Source: Aegilops tauschii subsp. strangulata | Taxonomy: Eukaryota; Streptophyta; Magnoliopsida; Poales; Poaceae | DNA: 64,000 bases | Reading direction: 5' to 3' | Assembly (NCBI RefSeq): GCF_002575655.3 | Contig: NC_053037.3 | Span: 249,397,135 to 249,461,134, forward strand | Shown: positions 46,381-60,100 of the stretch, piece after piece | Numbering within the stretch: the stretch's first letter is position 1 | Layout: each line of letters begins with the position of its first letter | Made by a program: the position numbers and the translations under genes | The notes under the pieces: model-generated | Told to the model about the DNA's origin: nothing | The model's database searches: none | The model's input: the letters and a program-made list of their open reading frames with translations, nothing else

Positions 46381-47297
46381 TGATGAGGACATCAATACCA
46401 TTGTTACACCCACAGGCCCTGCTGCTATACATACTGGACCAATTACTAGAGCTCGTGCACGCCAATTAAATTACCAGGTACTTTCGTTTCTTGGTAATGA
46501 TTCTAATGTTCATGAGAATATGATGCTTCCTAAATTGGATACATTTGTTTTGCTTACAAATGAAGGGCCTAGCTTTGAGAAGGATGAACATTGGAGCAAG
46601 AACAAGCATGGAGATGATGGCATGCGCATGGGGAACAAGAACGGAGTTACAAGTGATGATTTCAGGACGTTGAAGCCACCATAATGCGTGCATGAAGCCT
46701 TGGACGAAATATACAAGATGCTACTTCATAACTTTCGTCCAGAGGCTATTCTAGGTGCTGCGTCACCTTATTATTGGGCCAGGCCCATGTAATTTCGAAA
46801 TACATAAGTATAGGCTGTTTTTAGAGTCCGTATGTGTGGGGAAACAAGAGATAGGGTTGGTTTCGGACCCCTTCCTCAAGGGCCACGAAATTCCCCCCTC
46901 TTCCTCCATATATACAGCCCTTAGGGCGTCGTTTAGACTTTGGGTTTTGTTTAGATTAAAAGTTCGCCATAGCTGCAACTTCGCGTACTTCGTTTGTGTT
47001 CAGCGACCAGACAAAGGCGTCACAGAACTCCACCTTGATCAATAAAGCTTTCATCTTATATTCGCAATATCCAGATTGCAATCTCAGTTTCTTGCTTGTT
47101 CTTCGTTTGCTCGCAGGAAACAGACCCTCGTGGTCAGGTTGATCGTGCTCCGGCGTGGTCGATAACCTCTCGGAGTTGGTTTAGCGATTGCTAAGGCGCG
47201 ACGTCCTCGCACGTTCGTAGTCGGATCGTCAAAGTCGACTTCCATCAAAGCGATATTCATCATCTCATCGAAAGACGGGACACCTTTGCCTATATCA
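46381..47297 (+). repeat. A4 5' LTR (917 bp)
   Basis: TGATGAGGAC start. The end reads CTATATCA instead of CTCTATCA, one of five differences from the A4 3' LTR. Belongs to the subtype shared with A2 and A5 (CATAAGTATAGG, CCTCAAGGG). Confidence 0.94.
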
Positions 47298-48554
47298 AGT
47301 GGTATCAGATTTCCAGGTTGCTCGGTGAGATTTTACAGTTTTTCGTAGTTTAGATCGAGTCTGTTCTTCATACCTACAGTCCACGAAAAAGCCACAAAAA
47401 AAATTAGGGTTAGTTCATCATATCCGAACCAATCTGAGCCTTTGCATAATCTTTTTAGGGTTTTTGCTTTGTTGAATTTGCGGTTGCATCGTCGTGTCAA
47501 GTTGCTGGTCTTAGAGTCTAGTCTTTTAGAGTTTCGAGTTCTGGTCATACGTTGTCACGCCGCCGCCGCACCATCATCATCGCCTTGCCCTCTACCACCA
47601 TTGCTTATCCGCCACCGCTCTGAATCCGTATCTATATACCACCACCAATCTGTATCCATATACCACCACCAATCCGTATCCATATACCACCACCGATCTG
47701 TATCCATATACCACTACCGCTACCATATACCACCACTGCTGCCATATCCTACCGCCATATATCCACCACCAATCCGAGTTCTTTTCATATTCGGTTGGTT
47801 TTAGAGATCCATATATTTTCCGTTTCGTGTTTCCTTGCCTGAGTAGGTCTGGAGACCCCCGGGCAGTTTTTAGGCCAAAATTTTGGCAACCAAAAATATT
47901 TTTTTCCCTATCCTATTTTTAGGCCCCGGGTAGTGTTTTGAGACACTCGCCATCATAGTGATTTTTTGTCGCACTTTTTCGTCGTCGCTGCCCTGATTTC
48001 CGAAAAAAAATAGTCAAAAAATTTTGTGCCCATCCTGTCAGTTTGACCTGGGAAGAGTTTTGAGACACTCGCCATTATAGTGATTTTTCGCAAAAAAAAA
48101 GAGGAGCGCAAAAAAAAAGAGAGCGCAAAACAAAAAAGAGCGAATTTTTTTTCCAGAGTGTGCTTTTCCCTTGTTTACGTGCAGCGCCGTGATTTTGTTA
48201 GTGTTCTAGGCTCGTGTCTCTAGCACGGTCTAGCCTAGGACCAGCACAGTACCGTCGTTGAGCGTTTATTCAACTTTGCATCTCTGAATTGATTATTGCT
48301 TACCATTTTGCTACCATATTATAAGCCTTCCCAGCTCCACATAAGTCTACATCGTGCGTTTGACTCTCCCTGGTAATCGCTATATCCAAGCTTTGAGAGT
48401 TTTTGACTACAACGGTTGCCGATCACCACCTGCTGCTGGGTAAGAACTGGTAAGAATTTGAGATTCGCTTGAAGGTTTTGTGACACACCACCATCACCAC
48501 CACTTCTAGTAGTCTGCAGGATCATATTCTTTTGTGTTTCTATTGCTGCTAACC
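47298..48554 (+). other. A4 leader with primer-binding site and extra module
   Basis: The primer site TGGTATCAGATTTCC is at 47300-47314. About 250 bp (about 47849-48105) are shared with A5 but absent from A2; the module contains an internal direct repeat, TTTTGAGACACTCGCCAT at about 47936 and CATTA variant at about 48058. A-rich runs follow. Confidence 0.78.
47629..47700 (+). repeat. A4 leader minisatellite, 3 x 24 bp
   Basis: Three units (47629-47652, 47653-47676, 47677-47700) of type TATCCATATACCACCACC plus ARTCYG, then a partial unit. The A5 leader has about one unit. Confidence 0.85.
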
Positions 48555-49235
48555 ATGGCAGGTTCACAAGCCGATGAGACTGATTGGGAGAACATGACGA
48601 ACAAGGAGTTGCATGATAAAATTCAGCAAATGATGAGTGGCCAGGTGGGAGATGTGCTAAACAGATTTGAAGAGGCTATGGAGAAGATAGATGCCGTGGA
48701 GAAGTCGTTCGAGACAAAGCTGGATAACAAGTTTACTAAATTATTCAAGCGTCTTCCCCAACCACCACCGGCTGCACATGTCGCACCTCTACAACAACAA
48801 CAACCACATCTCCAACGCCGCCTTCCAAATCAAGTGGGACGGGCACAGCGCGTTCCAACTGAGACTGGTCAAAATTCGGGTGCTGCTGCACCTACTGTTG
48901 ATGCTTCTTTGGCTCCTGCTCCTGCGGCAGCTGAGGAGGATGACGATTATGCGGGCGATTATGAGGATGAGGTTGATCAAAATCAGAACTACGTGCAGCC
49001 ACCAGCACCACCACCAGCAGGTCGACCTCAGGTATATATTCGCAACGGTAGGCCGGCACCACCACCTCAGGTACGAGATCATGACCATCTCCCTAAACTG
49101 AAATTGAATATTCCACCATTTGAGGGTAGATATGTTCCTGATATATATCTTACTTGGGAGTTAGAAACTGAACAACGATTTACATGTTTACAATATTTTG
49201 AGGACAGACGTGTTCCTGCTGCTGTTTGTGCTTTC
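48555..49235 (+). pseudogene. A4 gag, N-terminal part
   Basis: ATG 48555 in AACCATGG context opens 227 codons in line with A2 Gag, up to the VCAF residues where A5 inserted. The frame would resume at 57114 in phase. Confidence 0.9.
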
Positions 49236-50152
49236 TGATGAGGACATCAATACCATTGTTACACCCACAGCCCCTGCTGCTATACATACTGGACCAATTA
49301 CTAGAGCTCGCGCACGCCAATTAAATTACCAGGTACTTTTGTTTCTTGGTAATGATTCTAATGTTCATGAGAATATGATGCTGCCTAAATTGGAAACATT
49401 TGTTTTGCTTACAAATGAAGGGCCTAGCTTTGAGAAGGATGAACATTGAAGCAAGAACAAGCATGGAGATGATAGCATGCGCATGGGGGACAAGAACGGA
49501 GTTACAAGTGATGATTCCAGGACGTTGAAGCCACCATAATGCGTGCATGAAGCCTTGGACGAAATATACAAGATGCTACTTCATAACTTTCGTCCAGAGG
49601 CTATTCTAGGTGCTGCGTCACCTTATTATTGGGCCAGGCCCATGTAATTTCGAAATACATAAGTATAGGCTGTTTTTAGAGTCCGTATGTGTGGGGAAAC
49701 AAGAGATAGGGTTGGTTTCGGACCCCTTCCTCAAGGGCCACGAAATTCCCCCCTCTTCCTCCATATATACAGCCCTTAAGGCGTCGTTTAGACTTTGGGT
49801 TTTGTTTAGATTAAAAGTTCGCCATAGCTGCAACTTCGCGTACTTCGTTTGTGTTCAGAGACCAGACAGAGGCGTCACAGAACTCCACCTTGATCAATAA
49901 AGCTTTCATCTTATATTCGCAATATCCAGATTGCAATCTCAGTTTCTTGCTTGTTCTTCATTTGCTCGCAGGAAACAGACCCTCGTGGTCAGGTTGATCG
50001 TGCTCCGGCGTGGTCGATAACCTCTCGGAGTTGGTTTAGCGATTGCTAAGGCGCGACGTCCTCGCACGTTCGTAGTCGGATCGTCAAAGTCGACTTCCAC
50101 CAAAGCGATATCCATCATCTCATCGAAAGACGGGACACCTTTGCCTCTATCA
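49236..50152 (+). repeat. A5 5' LTR (917 bp)
   Basis: Shares diagnostic changes with the A5 3' LTR (ACTTTTG, GATAGCATG, GATTCCAGG), confirming that they are a pair. Confidence 0.94.
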
Positions 50153-51372
50153 AGTGGTATCAGATTTCCAGGTTGCTCGGTGAGATTTTACAGTTTTTCG
50201 TAGTTTAGATCGAGTCTGTTCTTCATACCTACAGTCCACGAAAAAGCCACAAAAAAAAATTAGGGTTAGTTCATCATATCCGAACCAATCTGAGCCTTTG
50301 CATAATCTTTTTTGGGTTTTTGCTTTGTTGAATTTGCGGTTGCATCGTCGTGTCAAGTTGCTGGTCTTAGAGTCTAGTCTTTTAGGGTTTCGAGTTCTGG
50401 TCATAAGTTGTCACGCCGCCGCCGCACCATCATCATCGCCTTGCCATCTACCACCATTGATCATCCGCCACCGCTCTGAATCCGTATCTATATACCACCA
50501 CCGATCCGTATCCATATACCACTACCGCTACCATATACCACCACCGCTGCCATATCCTACCGCCATATATCCACCACCAATCCGAGTTCTTTTCATATTC
50601 GGTTGGTTTTAGAGATCCATATATTTTCCGTTTCGTGTTTCCTTGCCTGAGTAGGTCTCGGAAAAAAAAGTGGAGACCCCCGGGCAGTTTTTAGGCCAAA
50701 ATTTCGGCAACCAAAAATATTTTTTCCCTATTCTATTTTTAGGCCCCGGGTAGTGTTTTGAGACACTCGCCATCATAGTGATTTTTTGTCGCACTTTTTC
50801 GTCGTCGCTGCCCTGATTTCCGAAAAAAATAGTCAAAAAATTTTGTGCCCATCCTATCAGTTTGACCTGGGAAGAGTTTTGAGACACTCGCCATTATAGT
50901 GATTTTTCGCAAAAAAAAAGAGGAGCGCAAAAAAAAGAGCGCAAAAAAAAAGAGCGAAAAAACAAATTTTCCAGAGTGTGCTTTTCCCTTGTTTACGTGC
51001 AGCGCCGTGATTTTGTTAGTGTTCTAGGCTCACGTCTCTAGCACAGTCTAGCCTAGGACCAGCACAGTACCGTCATTGAGCGTTTATTCAACTTTGCATC
51101 TCTGAATTGATTATTGCTTACCATTTTGCTACCATATTATAAGCCTTCCCAGCTCCACATAAGTCTACATCGTGCGTTTGACTCTCCCTGGTAATCGCTA
51201 TATCCAAGCTTTGAGAGTTTTTGACTACAACGGTTGCCGATCACCACCTGCTCCTGGGTAAGAACTGGTAAGAATTTGAGATTCGCTTGAAGGTTTTGTG
51301 ACACACCACCATCACCACCACTTCTAGTAGTCTGCAGGATCATATTCTTTTGTGTTTCTATTGCTGCTAACC
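50153..51372 (+). other. A5 leader with primer-binding site
   Basis: The primer site TGGTATCAGATTTCC is at 50155-50169. The roughly 250-bp module shared with A4 spans about 50673-50920. The leader ends at the AACCATGG start context. Confidence 0.8.
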
Positions 51373-54300
51373 ATGGCAGGTTCACACGCCGATGAGACTG
51401 ATTGGGAGAACATGACGAACAAGGAGTTGCATGATAAATTTCAGCAAATGATGAGTGGCCAGGTGGGAGATGTGCTAAACAGATTTGAAGAGGCTATGGA
51501 GAAGATAGATGCCGTGGAGAAGTCGTTCGAGACAAAGCTGGATAACAAGTTTACTGAATTACTCAAGCGTCTTCCCCAACCACCACAGGCTGCACATGTC
51601 GCACCTCTACAACAACAACAACCACATCTCCAACGCCGCCTTCCAAATCAAGTGGGACGGGCACAGCGCGTTCCAATTGAGATTGGTCAAAATTCGGGTG
51701 CTGCTGCACCTACTGTTGATGCTTCTTTGGCTCCTGCTCCTGCGGCGGCTGAGGAGGATGACGATTATGCGGGCGATTATGAGGATGAGGTTGATCAAAA
51801 TCAGAACTACGTGCAGCCACCAGCACCACCACCAGCAGGTCGACCTCAGGTATATATTCGCAACGGTAGGCCGGCACCACCACCTCCGGTACGAGATCAT
51901 GACCATCTCCCTAAACTGAAATTGAATATTCCACCATTTGAGGGTAGATATGTTCCTGATATATATCTTACTTGGGAGTTAGAAACTGAACAACGATTTA
52001 CATGTTTACAATATCCTGAGGAGAGACATGTTCCTGCTGCTGTTTGTGCTTTCACTAGCTTTGCATGTGTTTGGTGGTCTGAACATTGTAGATTATATCC
52101 TGTTCCAGCTACTTGGGCTGCTTTGAAAACTGCTATGCGTACTCGTTGGGTTCCACCATATTATCAACGTGAATTACTTCAAAAATTGCAGCGTTTAAGA
52201 CAAGGGAAAAATTCTGTAGAAGAATATTATCAGGAATTACAAACTGGCATGATTAGATGTGGTATTGTTGAGGAGAATGAAGCTATGCTTGCACGTTTTA
52301 TGGGTGGATTAAATAAAGAGATTCAGACCATTCTAGAGTATAAGGATTATAATAATATCACTCGTTTATTCCATCTTGCTTGTAAAGCTGAACGTGAAGT
52401 GCAGGATCGACAGCCATTGGCGCGAACTAACTTTTCTGCAGGTCAACCTTCATCATGGACACCGCGTGCATCTTCTACTTCCACTTCACCATCACCTCCA
52501 TCAGGTGCCACCTCCAGCCGTGATACAAGAAAGCAGGCACAACCACCACTCTCTGCCAAGAGCACACCTGCCGGGCCTGCGCAGAGCTCTTCTTCTTCCA
52601 TGGCATCGACAGGGCACCCAAGTGATATTATTTGTCGTCGTTGTAAGGGAAGAGGACATTTTGCGAGAGAATGCAAATCTCAGCGTGTCATGATTGCTAC
52701 TGAGGATGGTGGGTATGAGTCCGATAGTGACTATGATGAGGAGACTTTGGCTCTTATTACACGTGAAGAACATGGTGGAGATGATTCTGAGAATGAGACG
52801 CAATACATGGCTCCTGAAGACGCTGACAGGTATGAATGTTTAGTTGCTCAACGTGTTTTGAGTGTGCAGGTCACACAAGCAGAGCAAAATCAGAGGCATA
52901 ATTTGTTCCATACAAAGGGAGTTGTGAAGGAACGTTCTGTTCGCGTCATCATAGATGGAGGGAGCTGTAACAACTTAGCTAGCATGGAGATGGTGGAGAA
53001 GCTATCTCTAACCACAAGACCACATCCACATCCTTACTACATCCAATGGTTCAACAACAGCGGCAAGGTTAAGGTAACACGTACTGTTCGTGTGCATTTT
53101 AGTATCTCTACATATGCTGATTATGTTGATTGTGATGTGGTACCCATGCAAGCATGTTCCTTATTACTAGGTAGACCATGGCAATTTGATAAAAATTCTG
53201 TACACCATGGTAGAAACAATCAGTATACTCTTGTTCATAAGGATAAAAATATTACTTTGCTTCCTATGACTCCTGATTCCATTTTGAAAGATGACATTAA
53301 TAGAGCTAATAAAGCAAAACAGGAGAAAAATAAGAGTGAAAATCAGATTGTGGCAAAGGAATTTGAGCAACAAATGAAACCTAATAATAAACCATCTAGT
53401 GTTGTTTCTGAAATTAAATTGAAAAGTGCATGTTTACTTGCCACAAAATCTGATATTGATGAACTAGATTTCAGCAAATCTGTTTGCTATGCTTTTGTGT
53501 GCAAAGAGGCATTATTTTCATTCGAGGACGTGCCTTCCTCTTTGCCCCCTGCTGTCACTAACATTTTGCAGGAGTTCGCTGACGTCTTTCCACAAGACGT
53601 GCCACCGGGATTACCACCTATTCGAGGGATTGAGCATCAAATTCACTTAATTCCCGGTGCATCGCTACCCAACCATGCACCATACCGTACCAATCCAGAG
53701 GAGACGAAGGAGATTATGCGTCAAGTACAGGAGCTGCTCGACAAAGGTTATATACGCGAATCTCTTAGTCCTTGTGCTGTTCCTATTATACTAGTGCCTA
53801 AAAAGGATGGTACGTCGCGTATGTGTGTTGATTGTAGAGGCATTAATAATATTACTATTCGTTATCGTCATCCTATTCCTAGGCTAGATGATATGCTTGA
53901 TGAATTGAGTGGCTCTACAATATTCTCCAAAGTTGATTTGCGTAGTGGATACCATCAAATTCGTATGAAATTGGGAGATGAATGGAAAACTGCATTTAAA
54001 ACTAAGTTTGGTTTATATGAGTGGTTATTCATGCCTTTTGGGTTAACTAATGCACCTAGTACTTTCATGAGACTAATGAACGATGTTTTACGTGCTTTCA
54101 TTGGACGATTTGTGGTAGTCTATTTTGATGATATACTGATTTATAGCAAATCTTTGGAAGAACATTTGGAACATTTACGTGCTGTTTTTATTGCTCTACG
54201 TGATGCATGTTTGTTTGGTAACCTTGGGAAGTGCACCTTTTGCACCGACCGAGTATCTTTTCTTGGCTATGTTGTTACTCCACAGGGAATTGAAGTTGAT

Positions 54301-56280
54301 AAAGCCAAGATTGAAGCTATTGAGAGTTGGCCGCAGCCCAAAACAGTCACACAAGTGCGGAGTTTTCTTGGACTCGCTGATTTCTATAGGCGTTTTGTGA
54401 GAGATTTTAGCACCATTGCTGCACCTCTCAACGAGCTTACAAAGAAGGATGTGCCTTTTGTTTGGGGTACCGCACAGGAAGAAGCCTTCACGGTATTGAA
54501 AGATAAGTTGACACATGCTCCTTTACTCCAACTTCCTGATTTTAATAAGACTTTTGAGCTTGAATGTGATGCTAGTGGAATTGGATTAGGAGGTGTGTTA
54601 TTACAAGATGGCAAACCTGTTGCATACTTTTCTGAAAAATTGAGTGGGCCTAGTCTGAATTATTCTACTTATGATAAAGAACTATATGCTCTTGTTCGGA
54701 CTTTAGAAACATGGCAACATTATTTATGGCCCAAAGAATTTGTTATACATTCTGATCATGAATCTTTGAAACATATTAAAAGTCAAGCTAAACTGAATCG
54801 TAGACATGCTAAATGGGTTGAATTCATTGAAACTTTCCCTTATGTCATTAAACACAAGAAGGGTAAAGAAAATGTTATTGCTGATGCATTGTCTCGTCGC
54901 TATACTATGCTTTCACAACTTGACTTCAAAATATTTGGTTTGGAGACCATCAAAGATCAATATGTGCATGATGCTGATTTTAAAGATGTATTGCAGAATT
55001 GTAAAGAAGGAAGAACCTGGAACAAGTTTGTCATTAATGATGGATTTGTGTTCCGTGCTAACAAGCTATGCATTCCAGCTAGCTCTCTTCGTCTTTTGTT
55101 GTTGCAGGAGGCGCATGGAGGAGGATTAATGGGACACTTTGGCGTGAAGAAGACGGCGGACGTACTTGCTACACATTTCTTTTGGCCAAAGATGAGACGG
55201 GATGTTGAGCGTTTTGTTGCTCGCTGCACTACATGTCAAAAAGCTAAGTCACGACTCAATCCTCATGGTTTATATATGCCTTTGCCTGTACCTAGTGTTC
55301 CTTGGGAGGATATATCTATGGACTTTGTTTTAGGTTTACCTCGAACAAAGAAGGGGAGGGATAGCATATTTGTTGTCGTGGATAGATTCTCGAAAATGGC
55401 TCACTTTATACCATGTCATAAAATTGATGATGCTGTTAATGTTGCTGATTTGTTCTTTCGTGAAATTATTCGCTTGCATGGTGTGCCAAATACTATTGTT
55501 TCCGATCGTGATACTAGATTTCTTAGCCACTTTTGGAGATGTTTATGGGCTAAGTTGGGGACTAAACTGCTTTTTAGTACTACTTGTCACCCCCAAACTG
55601 ATGGACAAACTGAAGTAGTCAATAGAACATTGTCTACTATGCTTAGGGCTGTTTTGAAGAATAATAAGAAAATGTGGGAAGAATGCTTGCCTCATATTGA
55701 GTTTGCTTATAATCGTTCATTGCATTCTACTACTAAGATGTGCCCTTTTGAAATTGTGTATGGTTTCCTACCTCGTGCACCTATTGATTTGTTGCCTCTT
55801 CCATCTTCGGAGAAGGTTAATTTTGATGCTATACAATGTGCTGAATCAATGTTAAAAATGCATGAGTTAACTAAGGAAAACATTGAGCGTATGAATGCTA
55901 AATATAAACTTGCTGGAGATAAGGGTAGAAAACATGTTGTGTTTGCACCTGGAGATCTTGTTTGGTTACATTTGCGTAAGGATATATTTCCTGATTTGCG
56001 CAAATCAAAGCTAATGCCACGTGCTGATGGTCCTTTTAAGGTGTTAGAGAAAATAAATGATAATGCATATAAACTTGAGCTGCCTGCAGATTTTGGGGTT
56101 AGTCCCACTTTTAACATTGCAGATTTGAAGCCTTATTTGGGTGAGGAAGATGAGCTTCCGTCGAGGACGACTTCATTTCAAGAAGGGGAGGATGATGAGG
56201 ACATCAATACCATTGTTACACCCACAGCCCCTGCTGCTATACATACTGGACCAATTATAGAGCTCGCGCACGCCAATTAA
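51373..56280 (+). CDS. A5 Gag-Pol polyprotein, open but C-terminally truncated (1635 aa)
   Basis: An open frame from ATG 51373 has all domains described for A2 in the same order: Gag, CCHC knuckle, protease (IIDGGS), RT (YFDD), RNase H, integrase (HHCC and D-D-35-E), GPF-like region. A one-base deletion in the 3' LTR (about 56258, TTACTAG to TTATAG) shifts the end to IIELAHAN and a stop at 56278-56280, so about 70 residues of the LTR-encoded tail are lost. Catalytic residues look intact. Substitutions such as LAGFYRRF to LADFYRRF and KQRAELI to IQCAESM may impair it. Whether the truncated protein is active depends on the need for the tail. Confidence 0.9.
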   Translation: MAGSHADETDWENMTNKELHDKFQQMMSGQVGDVLNRFEEAMEKIDAVEKSFETKLDNKFTELLKRLPQPPQAAHVAPLQQQQPHLQRRLPNQVGRAQRVPIEIGQNSGAAAPTVDASLAPAPAAAEEDDDYAGDYEDEVDQNQNYVQPPAPPPAGRPQVYIRNGRPAPPPPVRDHDHLPKLKLNIPPFEGRYVPDIYLTWELETEQRFTCLQYPEERHVPAAVCAFTSFACVWWSEHCRLYPVPATWAALKTAMRTRWVPPYYQRELLQKLQRLRQGKNSVEEYYQELQTGMIRCGIVEENEAMLARFMGGLNKEIQTILEYKDYNNITRLFHLACKAEREVQDRQPLARTNFSAGQPSSWTPRASSTSTSPSPPSGATSSRDTRKQAQPPLSAKSTPAGPAQSSSSSMASTGHPSDIICRRCKGRGHFARECKSQRVMIATEDGGYESDSDYDEETLALITREEHGGDDSENETQYMAPEDADRYECLVAQRVLSVQVTQAEQNQRHNLFHTKGVVKERSVRVIIDGGSCNNLASMEMVEKLSLTTRPHPHPYYIQWFNNSGKVKVTRTVRVHFSISTYADYVDCDVVPMQACSLLLGRPWQFDKNSVHHGRNNQYTLVHKDKNITLLPMTPDSILKDDINRANKAKQEKNKSENQIVAKEFEQQMKPNNKPSSVVSEIKLKSACLLATKSDIDELDFSKSVCYAFVCKEALFSFEDVPSSLPPAVTNILQEFADVFPQDVPPGLPPIRGIEHQIHLIPGASLPNHAPYRTNPEETKEIMRQVQELLDKGYIRESLSPCAVPIILVPKKDGTSRMCVDCRGINNITIRYRHPIPRLDDMLDELSGSTIFSKVDLRSGYHQIRMKLGDEWKTAFKTKFGLYEWLFMPFGLTNAPSTFMRLMNDVLRAFIGRFVVVYFDDILIYSKSLEEHLEHLRAVFIALRDACLFGNLGKCTFCTDRVSFLGYVVTPQGIEVDKAKIEAIESWPQPKTVTQVRSFLGLADFYRRFVRDFSTIAAPLNELTKKDVPFVWGTAQEEAFTVLKDKLTHAPLLQLPDFNKTFELECDASGIGLGGVLLQDGKPVAYFSEKLSGPSLNYSTYDKELYALVRTLETWQHYLWPKEFVIHSDHESLKHIKSQAKLNRRHAKWVEFIETFPYVIKHKKGKENVIADALSRRYTMLSQLDFKIFGLETIKDQYVHDADFKDVLQNCKEGRTWNKFVINDGFVFRANKLCIPASSLRLLLLQEAHGGGLMGHFGVKKTADVLATHFFWPKMRRDVERFVARCTTCQKAKSRLNPHGLYMPLPVPSVPWEDISMDFVLGLPRTKKGRDSIFVVVDRFSKMAHFIPCHKIDDAVNVADLFFREIIRLHGVPNTIVSDRDTRFLSHFWRCLWAKLGTKLLFSTTCHPQTDGQTEVVNRTLSTMLRAVLKNNKKMWEECLPHIEFAYNRSLHSTTKMCPFEIVYGFLPRAPIDLLPLPSSEKVNFDAIQCAESMLKMHELTKENIERMNAKYKLAGDKGRKHVVFAPGDLVWLHLRKDIFPDLRKSKLMPRADGPFKVLEKINDNAYKLELPADFGVSPTFNIADLKPYLGEEDELPSRTTSFQEGEDDEDINTIVTPTAPAAIHTGPIIELAHAN

Positions 56281-57108
56281 ATTACCAGGTACTTTTGTTT
56301 CTTGGTAATGATTCTAATGTTCATGAGAATATGATGCTGCCTAAATTGGATACATTTGTTTTGCTTACAAATGAAGGGCCTAGCTTTGAGAAGGATGAAC
56401 ATTGGAGCAAGAACAAGCATGGAGATGATAGCATGCGCATGGGGGACAAGAACGGAGTTACAAGTGATGATTCCAGGACGTTGAAGCCACCATAATGCGT
56501 GCATGAAGCCTTGGACGAAATATACAAGATGCTACTTCATAACTATCGTCCAGAGGCTATTCTAGGTGCTGCGTCACCTTATTATTGGGCCAGGCCCATG
56601 TAATTTCGAAATACATAAGTATAGGCTGTTTTTAGAGTCCGTATGTGTGGGGAAACAAGAGATAGGGTTGGTTTCGGACCCCTTCCTCAAGGGCCACGAA
56701 ATTCCCCCCTCTTCCTCCATATATACAGCCCTTAGGGCGTCGTTTAGACTTTGGGTTTTGTTTAGATTAAAAGTTCGCCATAGCTGCAACTTCGCGTACT
56801 TCGGTTGTGTTCAGCGACCAGACAAAGGCGTCACAGAACTCCACCTTGATCAATAAAGCTTTCATCTTATATTCGCAATATCCAGATTGCAATCTCAGTT
56901 TCTTGCTTGTTCTTCGTTTGCTCGCAGGAAACAGACCCTCGTGGTCAGGTTGATCGTGCTCCGGCGTGGTCGATAACCTCTCGGAGTTGGTTTAGCAATT
57001 GCTAAGGCGCGACGTCCTCGCACGTTCGTAGTCGGATCGTCAAAGTCGACTTCCACCAAAGCGATATCCATCATCTCATCGAAAGACGGGACACCTTTGC
57101 CTCTATCA
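56193..57108 (+). repeat. A5 3' LTR (916 bp)
   Basis: Starts in the coding frame after the AAGAAGGGGAGGA polypurine tract. Carries the same one-base deletion as the A1 3' LTR. Confidence 0.94.
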
Positions 57109-57113
57109 CTTTC

Positions 57114-60100
57114 ACTAGCTTTGCATGTGTTTGGTGGTCTGAACATTGTAGATTATATCCTGTTCCAGCTACTTGGGCTGCTTTGAAAACTGCTATGCGT
57201 ACTCGTTGGGTTCCACCATATTATCAACGTGAATTACTTCAAAAATTGCAGCGTTTAAGACAAGGGAAAAATTTTGTAGAAGAATATTATCAAGAATTAC
57301 AAACTGGCATGATTAGATGTGGTATTGTTGAGGAGAATGAAGCTATGCTTGCACGTTTTATGGGTGGATTAAATAAAGAGATTCAGACCATTCTAGAGTA
57401 TAAGGATTATAATAATATCACTCGTTTATTCCATCTTGCTTGTAAAGCTGAACGTGAAGTGCAGGATCGACAGCCATTGGCACGAACTAACTTTTCTGCA
57501 GGTTGACCTTCATCATGGACACCGCGTGCATTTTCTACTTCCACTTCACCATCACCTCCATCAGGTGCCACCTCCAGCCGTGATACAAGAAAGCAGGCAC
57601 AACCACCACCACTCTCTGCCAAGAGCACACCTGCCGGGCCTGCGCAGAGCTCTTCTTCTTCCATGGCATCGACAGGGCACACAAGTGATATTATTTGTCG
57701 TCGTTGTAAGGGAAGAGGACATTTTGCGAGAGAATGCAAATCTCAGCGTGTAATGATTGCTACTGAGGATGGTGGGTATGAGTCCGCTAGTGACTATGAT
57801 GAGGAGACTTTGGCTCTTATTACCCGTGAAGAACATGGTGGAGATGATTCTGAAAATGAGACGCAATACATGGCTCCTGAAGACGCTGACAGGTATGAAT
57901 GTTTAGTTGCTCAACGTGTTTTGAGTGTGCAGGTCACACAAGCAGAGCAAAATCAGAGGCATAATTTGTTCCATACAAAGGGAGTTGTGAAGGAACGTTC
58001 TGTTCGCGTCATCATAGATGGAGGGAGCTGTAACAACTTGGCTAGCATGGAGATGGTGGAGAAGCTATCTCTCACCACAAGACCACATCCACATCCTTAC
58101 TACATCCAATGGTTCAACAACAGCGGCAAGGTTAAGGTAACACGTACTGTTCGTGTGCATTTTAGTATCTCTACATATGCTGATTATGTTGATTGTAATG
58201 TGGTACCCATGCAAGCATGTTCCTTATTACTAGGTAGACCATGGCAATTTGATAAAAATTATGTACACCATGGTAGAAACAATCAGTATACTCTTGTTCA
58301 TAAGGATAAAATATTACTTTGCTTCCTATGACTCCTGATTCCATTTTGAAAGATGACATTAATAGAGCTAATAAAGCAAAACAGGAGAAAAATAAGAGTG
58401 AAAATCAGATTGTGGCAAATGAATTTGCGCAACAAATGAAACCTAATAATAAACCATCTAGTGTTGTTTCTGAAATTAAATTGAAAAGTGCATGTTTACT
58501 TGCCACAAAATCTGATATTGATGAGCTAGATTTCAGCAAATCTGTTTGCTATGCTTTTGTGTGCAAAGAGGCATTATTTTCATTCGAGGACGTGCCTTCC
58601 TCTTTGCCCCTGCTGTCACTAACATTTTGCAGGAGTTCGCTGACGTCTTCCCACAAGACGTGCCACCGGGATTACCACCTATTCGAGGGATTGAGCATCA
58701 AATTGACTTAATTCCCGGTGCATCGCTACCCAACCGTGCACCATACCGTACCAATCCAGAGGAGACGATGGAGATTATGCGTTAAGTACAGGAGCTGCTC
58801 GACAAAGGTTATATACGCGAATCTATTAGTCCTTGTGCTGTTCCTATTATACTAGTGCCTAAAAAGGATGGTACGTCGCGTATGTGTGTTGATTGTAGAG
58901 ACATTAATAATATTACTATTCGTTATCGTCATCCTTTTCCTAGGCTAGATGATATGCTTGATGAATTGAGTGGCTCTACAATATTCTCCAAAGTTGATTT
59001 GCGTAGTGGATACCATCAAATTCGTATGAAATTGGGAGATGAATGGAAAACTGCATTTAAAACTAAGTTTGGTTTATATGAGTGGTTAGTCATGCCTTTT
59101 GGGTTAACTAATGCACCTAGTACTTTCATGAGACTAATGAACGATGTTTTACGTGCTTTCATTGGACGATTTGTGGTAGTCTATTTTGATGATATACTGA
59201 TTTATAGCAAATCTTTGGAAGAACATTTGGAACATTTACGTGCTGTTTTTATTGCTCTACGTGATGCACGTTTGTTTGGTAACCTTGGGAAGTGCACCTT
59301 TTGCACCGGCCGAGTATCTTTTCTTGGCTATGTTGTTACTCCACAGGGAATTGAAGTTGATAAAGCCAAGATTGAAGCTATTGAGAGTTGGCCGCACCCA
59401 AAACGGTCACACAAGTGCGGAGTTTTCTTGGACTCGCTGGTTTCTATAGGCGTTTTGTGAGAGATTTTAGCACCATTGCTGCACCTCTCAACGAGCTTAC
59501 AAAGAAGGATGTGCCTTTTGTTTGGGGTACCGCACAGGAAGAAGCCTTCACGGTATTGAAAGATAAGTTGACACATGCTCCTTTACTCCAACTTCCTGAT
59601 TTTAATAAGACTTTTGAGCTTGAATGTGATGCTAGTGGAATTGGATTAGGAGGTGTGTTATTACAAGATGGCAAACCTGTTGCATACTTTTCTGAAAAAT
59701 TGAGTGGGCCTAGTCTGAATTATTCTACTTATGATAAAGAACTATATGCTCTTGTTCGGACTTTAGAAACATGGCAACATTATTTATGGCCCAAAGAATT
59801 TGTTATACATTCTGATCATGAATCTTTGAAACATATTAAAAGTCAAGCTAAACTGAATCGTAGACATGCTAAATGGGTTGAATTCATTGAAACTTTCCCT
59901 TATGTCATTAAACACAAGAAGGGTAAAGAAAATGTTATTGCTGATGCATTGTCTCGTCGCTATACTATGCTTTCACAACTTGACTTCAAAATATTTGGTT
60001 TGGAGACCATCAAAGATCAATATGTGCATGATGCTGATTTTAAAGATGTATTGCAGAATTGTAAAGAAGGAAGAACCTGGAACAAGTTTGTCATTAATGA

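Larger units (their letters stand above)
46381..49235 (+). mobile_element. CRM-like element A4, 5' part
   Basis: Plus-strand family A copy inserted in A3 gag (TSD GTTTT). This part has the 5' LTR, leader and 227 gag codons, then A5 interrupts it (TSD CTTTC at 49231-49235). It continues at 57109-62169. Without A5 it measures about 7.9 kb. Its LTRs differ at five sites. Confidence 0.94.
49236..57108 (+). mobile_element. CRM-like element A5, nearly intact
   Basis: A 7873-bp plus-strand element inserted in A4 gag (TSD CTTTC at 49231-49235 and 57109-57113). Both LTRs, primer site, leader and an open gag-pol frame are present. The LTRs differ by nine substitutions and one indel, about 1%. As the innermost of the A3-A4-A5 nest it must be the youngest of the three. 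Confidence 0.94.

Noticed and set aside
51352..51372. Upstream Met of the A5 frame (and the matching one in A2 at 21141)
   Set aside because: The start seven codons downstream has the strong AACCATGG context conserved in all copies and gives the usual MAGS N-terminus.
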